Source of the DNA: Vibrio coralliilyticus
Lineage (GTDB): Bacteria; Pseudomonadota; Gammaproteobacteria; Enterobacterales; Vibrionaceae
Reading direction: 5' to 3'
DNA length: 64,000 bases
Assembly (NCBI RefSeq): GCF_024449095.1
Contig: NZ_CP024628.1
Coordinates: 1,178,001-1,242,000 of the forward strand
Shown here: positions 54,523-62,273 of the stretch, one piece after another
Layout of the letters: each line of letters begins with the position of its first letter
Position numbering within the stretch: position 1 is the stretch's first letter
The notes under the pieces: generated by a model
What the model was told of the DNA's origin: nothing
Databases searched by the model: none
What the model saw: the letters and a program-made list of their open reading frames with translations, nothing else
Program-made: the position numbers and the translations under genes

Positions 54523-54892
54523 CTCTTTTCATCCTATACACATTAATTTCATTATTCATAAGCTTTTCATACACCACTTCACTAGAGGCAACCGCAATCT
54601 AATAAATAGGTTTATTAATAGATTGTGGTAGGAATATGACCAAACACCAAATTCAATAACTCATTGAAACGACATTAATGCATTCACAGCAACGATATAA
54701 TCGCAATATGTGAACCTATGCATCAAACAAAATGATTCTCCGTTGCTTTACCTTGATCCAGCTCACCACTCATTAAGCAACCAAATGAATATTATTTATT
54801 CATGACAAGAATCAATTTTCATCTCCAAAACATTGAATAGCCTTTCTGTTCACCTTCAAAATGAAAACACAAACTATAAAAATGGCTTAACA
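54523..54892. other. promoter region between divergent chemoreceptor genes
   Basis: The 370 bases hold both promoters. I did not find a clear flagellar sigma-28 promoter. A TAATAAATAGGTTTATTAAT stretch near 54600 is a loose inverted repeat. No ORF is supported; the frame running into the second receptor from 54833 begins at a TTG. Confidence 0.4.
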
Positions 54893-56512
54893 ATGAAACT
54901 CAGCGACCTCACTATCAAATATAAACTGGCGACCATAGTGGCTCTGGCAATAATTTTTATCGCTATGGCCTGTATCTATAATTTGATCCAGCAAAGGGAA
55001 TCTTCCATGAACGAGCGAGAAGACAAGCTCAGTGCTCAAGTGGAAGCGACTATCAGCCTAGTTCAGTACTATTACGATCAGAGACAAGAGATCGGAGAAG
55101 AAATCGCTAAACAGCAAGCGTTAAATGCCATCAAGGCATTGCGTTACGACGAATCAAACTATTTTTGGATTCTAAACCAACAAATGCAAATTGTTATGCA
55201 TCCAATTAAACCTGCATTAAATGGGCAAAATGCCAAGAGCTTCACAGACGGAGCGGGAAAGTTCCACTGGCGAGAAATGGTCTCTATTTCTCAAACCAGT
55301 GCACAAAAAGGGTTTCTTGACTATCAATGGAAAAGCCCCCAAGGCAAGCTTAAGGATAAGATCTCCTATGTTCAGCTGTTCCCAGAATGGGGGTGGATTG
55401 TCGGTTCGGGTTTACTAGTTTCTGATATTCAGGAGGCTTTTTATGCCCTTGCTCTGAAAGAAGCGTTTGTCGCTGCTATCCTTTCAGCCATCTTACTCGG
55501 CATGGGCTATACCATTTCAAACAATATTATTACGCCTTTATATCGGTTGATCGATAACACTCATAAAATTGCCGATGGTGATTTACGAGTTCGTATGAGT
55601 ATGTCGAGAAAAGATGAATTGGGAGAGATGAGCCAACAAATCGACAAGATGCTCAGCAAACTGCAAGAGACATTGCGCACCGCACACCAGTCAGCAGAAC
55701 AATCCAGTGCCATGGCCTGCAATATTGCTCAAGCCAGTGAAGAAGCAGCGACCAGCGTTAATTCTCAGCATGCCCAGTTAGAACTACTTTCTACCGCGAT
55801 GACTGAGATGAGCGCGACTATTTCAGATGTGGCGACCAATGCAGAAAACACCTCGGTAAGCACCAATAAAGTGGTCGAACATGCTCACCGTAATGATCAA
55901 ACCATGCAAACCACTTCACACACTATCGCAGAAGTCTCTCGCAATATTTCCACCGCTCACGATTTGGTAACGGACCTGCAAACTGGCGTTAATGAGATCA
56001 GTAATGTAGTTGGGGTTATTCGCGATGTCTCAGAGCAAACCAACTTATTGGCATTAAACGCCGCCATTGAAGCAGCACGAGCGGGTGAACAAGGCCGAGG
56101 ATTTGCGGTTGTCGCCGATGAAGTACGTAATCTTGCCAGCCGAACACAAAACTCGACCAATGAAGTTCAAATGACCATTGAAAAACTCATCGAGCAAGCA
56201 GGCAGAACCTTTACGGCAATGCAAAGCAGTAATGAAAAAGTCGACGAAAGTGTTGCGGCATCAACGAAAACACGTGAACAGCTTGATGTCATCGTCAATG
56301 AGATGCAAAACGCAAATGATATGGTCGCTCAAATTGCCGCAGCGTCTGAGCAGCAAAGTACCGTTGCAACAGAAATGAACGAAAATGTGTCCGGTATTCA
56401 TCTGGCAGCGAATGAAGTGCTTCAAGCGTCCCAGTCACTCGCAGAAGATAGCCAACTGATGGCGAATACAGCAGAACATCTCACAGCTCAGCTCAGGTAC
56501 TTTAAAGTCTAA
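54893..56512 (+). CDS. methyl-accepting chemotaxis protein with single-Cache sensor
   Basis: The chemoreceptor of about 539 residues (ATG 54893) has an N-terminal helix, a periplasmic sCache_2-type sensor with the landmark [31 protein letters not shown], a second helix and a HAMP domain ([17 protein letters not shown]). The signalling domain has the tip [32 protein letters not shown]. Small carboxylates are common ligands of this class. The gene is separated from the first receptor by about 370 bases. Confidence 0.92.
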   Translation: MKLSDLTIKYKLATIVALAIIFIAMACIYNLIQQRESSMNEREDKLSAQVEATISLVQYYYDQRQEIGEEIAKQQALNAIKALRYDESNYFWILNQQMQIVMHPIKPALNGQNAKSFTDGAGKFHWREMVSISQTSAQKGFLDYQWKSPQGKLKDKISYVQLFPEWGWIVGSGLLVSDIQEAFYALALKEAFVAAILSAILLGMGYTISNNIITPLYRLIDNTHKIADGDLRVRMSMSRKDELGEMSQQIDKMLSKLQETLRTAHQSAEQSSAMACNIAQASEEAATSVNSQHAQLELLSTAMTEMSATISDVATNAENTSVSTNKVVEHAHRNDQTMQTTSHTIAEVSRNISTAHDLVTDLQTGVNEISNVVGVIRDVSEQTNLLALNAAIEAARAGEQGRGFAVVADEVRNLASRTQNSTNEVQMTIEKLIEQAGRTFTAMQSSNEKVDESVAASTKTREQLDVIVNEMQNANDMVAQIAAASEQQSTVATEMNENVSGIHLAANEVLQASQSLAEDSQLMANTAEHLTAQLRYFKV

Positions 56513-56528
56513 CCCCTGCTCGAAAAAT

Positions 56529-56560
56529 CCGCAGCCAGACGCCTCTAGCTGCGGCTTTTT
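56529..56560. terminator. terminator between the chemoreceptor and malM genes
   Basis: CCGCAGC and GCTGCGG form a 7-bp stem with a 12-nt loop and give a T run on both strands. Confidence 0.8.
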
Positions 56561-56573
56561 AAACCATTATTTT

Positions 56574-57434
56574 TTACTTCTTCGCGTTTACCGCTTTGAC
56601 GAAAATTTCTTGTGCACCTTCAACATTTAGTGCTTTTGCTTCTTCTAGCAAACTAATGGCTTTGTTTAAATCATTCGACTCTACCGCAGCGGTAATCGCC
56701 TGATGGTAGTATTGTTGAGTTTCTGGAACAGGCACCAATATTTGTGCTGAAGGCGATTTCTTCGTGTCTGAACTTATCTTTTGCTCGACGAGTTTCTTTT
56801 GGTTATATCCACTCAAAGTTAACGTTTTAACATTCACGCTAAAAGAGCCAAAATTCGCAGCGTAGTACGTGGGATCCGTAACAATTGGCATAGGATCTCC
56901 TGTTTCTTGTGCTCTCAACTTCGCCGGATGAGGAACCATTATTCTTTCACCCAGATCAGAGTTGTCTGAATATATCACCATATAAGGGGTTTGAATCGTG
57001 TCTACACTTATCTGTAATTCAAATCTATTTCTCGCAAAAGCATCTGAAAATTTTATTTGGAAATCATCACGTTTAAGCGTTTTTACGGTATTAAAATCTT
57101 GATCGAGCAACTCTATGACTGGGATAGCAACACGGTTATCTTCCATATTGCTTCGTATCACTAGCTCAACAGCACCAGACTGAGAGTCAAACGCAAACGG
57201 AGCGAAATAACTTTTCCCCGTATTAAAATCAAACACTGGGGAAGCGGTATCTATGGTAAATTCCAGCTCTTCATTCTGTTTTAAGAAAATCCATGGGAAT
57301 TCTTGACTTGTTCCACAACAAACTTGAGCTTGCACTGGAGAAAGGCTTTGCTCCATTAGTTGAGCATTTTCACTAGAAGCAGAACATCCAAATAATCCGA
57401 TACCAGATAGCAGCAATATGAGGCTATTTCTCAT
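56574..57434 (-). CDS. malM: maltose operon periplasmic protein MalM-like lipoprotein
   Basis: The 286-residue protein has a lipobox FGCS (Cys17). The body matches MalM: an early CCGT...FPW pattern (VCCGTSQEFPWIFL), a beta-rich middle, and a C-terminal helical hairpin after MVPHPAKLRAQETGDPMPIVTDPTYYAAN. Its role in maltose use is unclear. It directly follows lamB (82 bases between) on the same strand, as in enterobacteria, so it is likely under MalT control. Confidence 0.88.
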   Translation of the reverse strand: MRNSLILLLSGIGLFGCSASSENAQLMEQSLSPVQAQVCCGTSQEFPWIFLKQNEELEFTIDTASPVFDFNTGKSYFAPFAFDSQSGAVELVIRSNMEDNRVAIPVIELLDQDFNTVKTLKRDDFQIKFSDAFARNRFELQISVDTIQTPYMVIYSDNSDLGERIMVPHPAKLRAQETGDPMPIVTDPTYYAANFGSFSVNVKTLTLSGYNQKKLVEQKISSDTKKSPSAQILVPVPETQQYYHQAITAAVESNDLNKAISLLEEAKALNVEGAQEIFVKAVNAKK

Positions 57435-57516
57435 TTGATTTTCCTTATTCTCGAAAGCACAAAAGGCAGTCTAACGACCGCCTTCCAATTACATATTACC
57501 AAGTAATGGCCAATGG

Positions 57517-58857
57517 TTAGAACCAAATTTCTGCTTCAATACCAACGCGTGTTTCTGAATCATCTCCCCCATTACTCCATTTATAACCGCTATCGCTAGA
57601 TGACATATAGGATACATAAGGCTTGATTTGTGGACGTCCCCAATAATCAGCATTGACAGTCATAACTGGTGCAAGGGTTGCGGTGTAGAAGCTCGTATCT
57701 GCTTTTTCACGTCCCCAAGTACCATCAGAGCCCAAACGTTCAAGAGCGTAGGTAAATGTCGCTTCCATACGGAAGTTTTCGTTCACTTTATAAGAAGGAG
57801 TCGCACCAACAATTAAGCGAGATAAACCATCCTGAGAGCCCCATACTTGGTTCGTCTCATCATTTGAAAGATCCCAATATGTCACTTCTGTGCCTAACTG
57901 TAGTTTATCCGTAATATTTGCAACACCGTAAGAAGTTAAGAAGATTGATTCATCATCTTTTTGCCAGTTACCACTCCACTGACCAAAGTTCACCCCACGG
58001 TTTGCTGCAACACCTTGACCATAAGTCAAAGCTGTTAGAGACCAGCCATCAAAGCCATAGTAATCTCGAGAGTACGTCACCGAAAGACCAAATCCATCTT
58101 CTGCAGTGTTAGCAGAGTCAACATTGGTACGAGTCATCAGTTTAGCGTCGAAGTCAAAACGACCACCTAATGCTTCAAATCCGTAGTAGTAAAAGTCTAC
58201 TGACGTCATCGTCGTACTACTTTGCTGATCGTCTAGACCATCATTTTTACAGCTGTAGTCATCACCAGTACTCGCATCTAGGCAGCTACCCTCACCTGAG
58301 TCAGCAGACACAACAGCAAGACCCATGTCATTGTACTGGATACCACCACCAACACCTGATGATTGTTTCCAAAACTCTTTAGTAATAATACCAGCTTGAC
58401 GGTTAAGGTAACGCTTACCAGCCCAAACACTAGTACCTTCTTTAAAGTAAGATAAATCGCCTAATTCAACGTAGGCTTCTTTAAATTCTAGCTGCCCGGT
58501 TTCAAAGTGACCTTCATTACCTGATGAAGAGCCATAGAATCCACGACCATTTCCACCTTCGTTGTTTCCATACTCTGTTTTAAGAACATATTTAGACCAA
58601 GAACCGCTCTCATAATTATCACCACGAGTAACAGTGAACTCCACTTGGTTTGGGTTACCAGAGAAAGGAGCGCCGGCCGCACGGTAGTCACGTCGGTGTT
58701 CGTACGATTCGTTTAGCGCCAGAGACTGACCAACGTTATACAAAAGATGACCATAACCGTTAACTTGCCATCCTTGCTGAACTTTGTCTTCTGCGAAAGC
58801 AGAACCCGCTGCTAATGTCGCAGCCACTGCGGCAGCAATTACACTTACTTTTTTCAT
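57517..58857 (-). CDS. lamB: maltoporin (LamB-type outer membrane porin)
   Basis: The protein (446 residues from ATG 58857, GGAG upstream) has a signal peptide ending in SAFAED. A LamB barrel follows, with WQVNGYGHLLYNVGQSLALNES, a disulphide-type cysteine pair in the loop (CLDASTGDDYSC) and a terminal strand ending in IEAEIWF with the C-terminal Phe. It forms an 18-strand trimeric pore for maltodextrins. MalT-type boxes lie upstream, and malM follows. Codon use is that of a highly expressed porin gene. Confidence 0.95.
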   Translation of the reverse strand: MKKVSVIAAAVAATLAAGSAFAEDKVQQGWQVNGYGHLLYNVGQSLALNESYEHRRDYRAAGAPFSGNPNQVEFTVTRGDNYESGSWSKYVLKTEYGNNEGGNGRGFYGSSSGNEGHFETGQLEFKEAYVELGDLSYFKEGTSVWAGKRYLNRQAGIITKEFWKQSSGVGGGIQYNDMGLAVVSADSGEGSCLDASTGDDYSCKNDGLDDQQSSTTMTSVDFYYYGFEALGGRFDFDAKLMTRTNVDSANTAEDGFGLSVTYSRDYYGFDGWSLTALTYGQGVAANRGVNFGQWSGNWQKDDESIFLTSYGVANITDKLQLGTEVTYWDLSNDETNQVWGSQDGLSRLIVGATPSYKVNENFRMEATFTYALERLGSDGTWGREKADTSFYTATLAPVMTVNADYWGRPQIKPYVSYMSSSDSGYKWSNGGDDSETRVGIEAEIWF

Positions 58858-59307
58858 TTTTAACTCCATTTAGGGTTTATTATTCTTTTAGCTCACTCGT
58901 TGAATCGCTCTGAAAAGGCAGGAACAGAACCCATCAAAAAGAGAGGTAAGATGGGCCAAGCTATATCGCCTAAACCCCATTTGCTTCAACTGCTGACAAG
59001 ATTACCGATAAGGCTCAAGGCTGACTTCCTCCACCTAACACTTATTTTGGGGGGATGAGAAGGGATGAGAAGAATAACCGAACGCCGTACATTAGGCTTA
59101 TGTCACAAATATAAGGGGGAGGAGGTATAAGATTCTTTTATAGCTTCCTCACAAAACGTCACATAGCTCACCTTTTACACAAAAAGGCACCTTCAATTTG
59201 AAATAAAATTACATTTTTATTTTATACATAAGGTTCTTGACGTCTTAACAACAAAGCTATTTACTTAGTTCCAGTTACTAAATTACAAGCGTATAAAGCG
59301 ATTAACC
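58858..59307. other. lamB/glgX intergenic region
   Basis: These 450 bases hold the divergent promoters and the MalT boxes listed separately. Several GTGA/TCAC half-sites near 59100-59170 could belong to a CRP site, but no complete TGTGA-N6-TCACA is present. Confidence 0.5.
59051..59125. promoter_or_regulatory. MalT boxes between lamB and glgX
   Basis: GGGGATGAGA (59051-59060) and AGGGATGAGA (59061-59070) form a tandem direct repeat. GGGGAGGAGG (59116-59125) matches the MalT box GGGGA(T/G)GAGG perfectly. MalT usually binds direct repeats upstream of mal promoters, so both divergent genes are likely maltotriose-induced. Confidence 0.7.
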
Positions 59308-61257
59308 ATGCCGTTCTCTCGCCCCTATCCTCTTGGCGCTACATTAAATCACGAAGGTTGTAACTTCGCGGTTTATGCTCCTAAGAATAAAGATCTCTTG
59401 CTGGCTCTGTTTGATGAAAGCAATCATTACCAAACCTATCCGTTGGAAAATGAATATGCAGGAATAAAACACACCTTCGTTCCCGGTATAAAAGCCGGTC
59501 AGAAATACGGATTCATTATTGTTGAAAAAGGAAAAGCGCACTTAATTTCAGATCCTTATGCAAAATCGCTGGATAAACCTCTTTTTTATTCCATTCCCTT
59601 TAATTCAGCGAAAAGTTTTGAATTATCAAAATGTGTGGTGACCGATGACCAGTTCGACTGGCAAGGTGTCAATAGACCACATCGTCCACGTGAAGAAATG
59701 GTGCTGTTTGAAACCCACGTGAAAGGGGTGACTAAACTCCACCCAGACGTACAACCAGAGCACCAAGGCCGATACCTTGGACTAGTCAGTGAAGCGATGC
59801 TTGCGTTTTATAAGCAGCAAAACATCAATACTTTGCAATTACTTCCTATTGCAGCTTGTATGCATGAAGCTCACTTACTCAAGATGGATAAGGTGAATTA
59901 TTGGGGCTATAACCCTTACGTGTTTATGGCGCCCGATCCACGCTACGCCGCCCAAGATGCAGTAACTGAGCTAAAAACAACGATTAGAGAGCTGCACCGA
60001 CATGGTATCGAGGTCATTCTCGATGTGGTGTACAACCATACTGCTGAAGGGGATGCGCAAGGCCCAGTCTTTAATCTAAAAGCGCTAGATGAGCATTATT
60101 ACGTTAAACATGCGGGGCATTACGCCAACTATACCGGCTGTGGGAATACCCTCGATTTGTCATATCAACCGACTCTCAATTTGGTCATGGATACACTCAG
60201 ATACTGGGTTGAAGAGTATCAAATTGATGGTTTTCGTTTCGATCTTGCCGCGACGTTAGGTCGGGAAGGAGAACACTTCAATGCCAATTCAGGGTTCTTC
60301 AAGGCAGTAGCTCAAGACCCAGTTCTTAAAGAGGTGAAACTGATCGCTGAGCCCTGGGATATCGGCCCAAATGGTTATCAGGTGGGCAATTTCCCATTGG
60401 GTTGGAATGAGTGTAACGATAGATTACGCGATATTACCCGCAGTTTTTGGCGTGGTGATCAAGGCTACCTCAAAGAATTTGCCACCCGTCTAATGGGCTC
60501 TCGTGATCTTTACAGTGCGGCTAACTGGCCGTACAAACTCACCGTGAACTACATTACTTATCATGACGGTTTCTCTATGCAAGATCTGGTGTCTTACCGC
60601 CAAAAACACAATGAAGCTAATGGAGAACAGAACCGTGACGGCCATGGCGATAATCGCTCTGACAACTATGGTGTAGAAGGTGAAACCGAGAACCCTATCA
60701 TCACAGAAAAAAGAGAAAAGCAAAAACGCAATTTTATGGCCAGCTTGCTGTTTGCTTTCGGCATTCCGCATATCCTGACAGCTGACGTGCTCTCGCATAG
60801 CCAAAAAGGCAACAATAATGCCTATTGTCAGGATAACGAATTAAGTTGGTTGAATTGGCAAACTTCGCCCGAAAAAGACGAATTCAAAGCTTGGTTAGCC
60901 AACATGGTTCAAGCCCGCCAAACTTATATGGTGCCATTTATCCGCGCATTCAGTGGTGAGAACAGAAATGATAACCGAATCCACTGGCGTCGTATTGACG
61001 GTACTTTCATGGAACACGATGATTGGAATCAGCTCAGCTCCGTTGCCTTGCAGCTCGGTATTGGACAACATGGCGACGAGTTGTTCTATTGCATCAACCA
61101 AACCAACGCTCCGGCACGATTAACACTACCAAGCGACAATGGACAGCAATGGACCATGGTCTGCAATACTGACAACCATGATCTCCACCAGACGATTGAT
61201 CACAAGCAGGTACTTATTGCACCGGCTTCAATGGCTATCTTCCACGCAAAAGCTTAA
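59308..61257 (+). CDS. glgX: glycogen debranching enzyme GlgX-like glycoside hydrolase (GH13)
   Basis: The 649-residue protein has an N-terminal CBM48-like domain (about residues 1-100) and a GH13 barrel. The barrel has ILDVVYNHTAEG (region I, NH), GFRFDLAATLG (region II, catalytic Asp), LIAEPWDIGPNGYQ (region III, Glu) and NYITYHDGF (region IV, HD). The architecture fits GlgX, which cleaves alpha-1,6 branches of limit dextrins. Its placement beside MalT boxes suggests use on imported maltodextrins. The RxxRD of Pul-type enzymes is absent. The hairpin at 61264-61293 (11-bp stem) follows. Confidence 0.9.
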   Translation: MPFSRPYPLGATLNHEGCNFAVYAPKNKDLLLALFDESNHYQTYPLENEYAGIKHTFVPGIKAGQKYGFIIVEKGKAHLISDPYAKSLDKPLFYSIPFNSAKSFELSKCVVTDDQFDWQGVNRPHRPREEMVLFETHVKGVTKLHPDVQPEHQGRYLGLVSEAMLAFYKQQNINTLQLLPIAACMHEAHLLKMDKVNYWGYNPYVFMAPDPRYAAQDAVTELKTTIRELHRHGIEVILDVVYNHTAEGDAQGPVFNLKALDEHYYVKHAGHYANYTGCGNTLDLSYQPTLNLVMDTLRYWVEEYQIDGFRFDLAATLGREGEHFNANSGFFKAVAQDPVLKEVKLIAEPWDIGPNGYQVGNFPLGWNECNDRLRDITRSFWRGDQGYLKEFATRLMGSRDLYSAANWPYKLTVNYITYHDGFSMQDLVSYRQKHNEANGEQNRDGHGDNRSDNYGVEGETENPIITEKREKQKRNFMASLLFAFGIPHILTADVLSHSQKGNNNAYCQDNELSWLNWQTSPEKDEFKAWLANMVQARQTYMVPFIRAFSGENRNDNRIHWRRIDGTFMEHDDWNQLSSVALQLGIGQHGDELFYCINQTNAPARLTLPSDNGQQWTMVCNTDNHDLHQTIDHKQVLIAPASMAIFHAKA

Positions 61258-61370
61258 TTGGACGCAGTTCTGATGATCATTTATCAGAACTGCAACTATC
61301 TGCTTGAATAGATTTCCTTTTTCTCAAAGAATAACCTTACGCTAGTCAAACTGGCTGAGGAGGAAATAGA

Positions 61371-62234
61371 GTGAACAAAATCTCAACCACAGCTCTTGCA
61401 AAATTACGAGAGATCGAGCCAAAACAGTTGTTTCAAGATCTCAAGCTGGCGGGCTATATCAATCGTTCTGATGAAGCATGGGTATTGACGGAGCTCGGTC
61501 GAACGTTTGGTGGTGAATATGCTCAGCATCAAAAGTTTGGCCAATTCATTATATGGCCAGAAAACCTCCTGATTAATACAGTAGCCACTAGTGGTAAACC
61601 TCTCAGCGCGACTCAAATCGGGGAGCGATTCTCGCTCAGCGCTAAGAAAATCAACCAGCTTCTTCAGGAATTAGGCTGGCTGCAAAAAATGGATACGGGT
61701 TGGGAGGTAACGGCAAATGGCCTCAAAGTCGGTGGATATCAACGCCATGACAAAGAAAGTGGAAATCATTTTGCTGTTTGGCATGACTCAATTGTCCGCA
61801 ACAAGCGTCTCAAACAATCAGTCATCGAGTTTTCAGGTCTGGATGCTGAAGCGCATGCTACCGATAAATCAATATCCAGCTTCCGGCAGAAATTCGAAGC
61901 CAAACACCGAACGCTAGATGGACATTATGTGCGATCTAAGGGAGAGCTCAAGATCGACAACTGGCTTTATATGAATGGCATCGTGCATGCGTATGATCGC
62001 CAATTACCGATTGATGAAGATGTGCTAAGCGATTTTTACTTACCGACTGGCAAAGTCTATTTACAATTTTGGGGACGCGATAATGGCGATTTCCCTGAGA
62101 ATAAGAAAGCCGATATCAAGCGTATATATCACGAGCACCAATTTGACTTAATTGAAGTGATGCCTGAAGACATCGACCACCTTGATGATGTGCTTCCCGC
62201 GAAATTAAGAGAGTTTGGCATTACTGCCTATTAA
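61371..62234 (+). CDS. predicted PD-(D/E)XK-like protein with N-terminal winged helices
   Basis: The 287-residue protein has an N-terminal part (1-120) with helix-turn-helix-like segments (ISTTALAKLREIEPKQLFQDLKLAGYI and LSATQIGERFSLSAKKINQLLQELGWL). The C-terminal part (about 180-285) reads VRSKGELKIDNWLYMNGIVHAYDRQLPID...DFYLP...VYLQFWG, the layout of a PD-(D/E)XK nuclease seen in UvrD-type and related proteins. Candidate active-site residues are E192, D221 and Q232 (normally Glu), with K246 or K250 following. The Glu-to-Gln change may impair catalysis. Similar proteins are often auto-annotated as glycerol kinase, which this is not. GAGGAGG precedes the GTG start. Confidence 0.7.
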   Translation: MNKISTTALAKLREIEPKQLFQDLKLAGYINRSDEAWVLTELGRTFGGEYAQHQKFGQFIIWPENLLINTVATSGKPLSATQIGERFSLSAKKINQLLQELGWLQKMDTGWEVTANGLKVGGYQRHDKESGNHFAVWHDSIVRNKRLKQSVIEFSGLDAEAHATDKSISSFRQKFEAKHRTLDGHYVRSKGELKIDNWLYMNGIVHAYDRQLPIDEDVLSDFYLPTGKVYLQFWGRDNGDFPENKKADIKRIYHEHQFDLIEVMPEDIDHLDDVLPAKLREFGITAY

Positions 62235-62235
62235 A

Positions 62236-62263
62236 AAAACGCCTCACATGTGTGAGGCGTTTT
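62236..62263. terminator. bidirectional terminator before the matrix protein gene
   Basis: AAAACGCCTCACA and TGTGAGGCGTTTT form a 13-bp stem with a TG loop and T runs in both directions. Confidence 0.92.
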
Positions 62264-62273
62264 CATCAAACTA

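Noticed and set aside
54523..54892. Sigma-28 promoters for the chemoreceptors
   Set aside because: No clear TAAA-N15-GCCGATAA match was found on either strand.
59140..59180. CRP site before lamB or glgX
   Set aside because: Only half-sites (GTGA, TCAC) are present, without the TGTGA-N6-TCACA arrangement.
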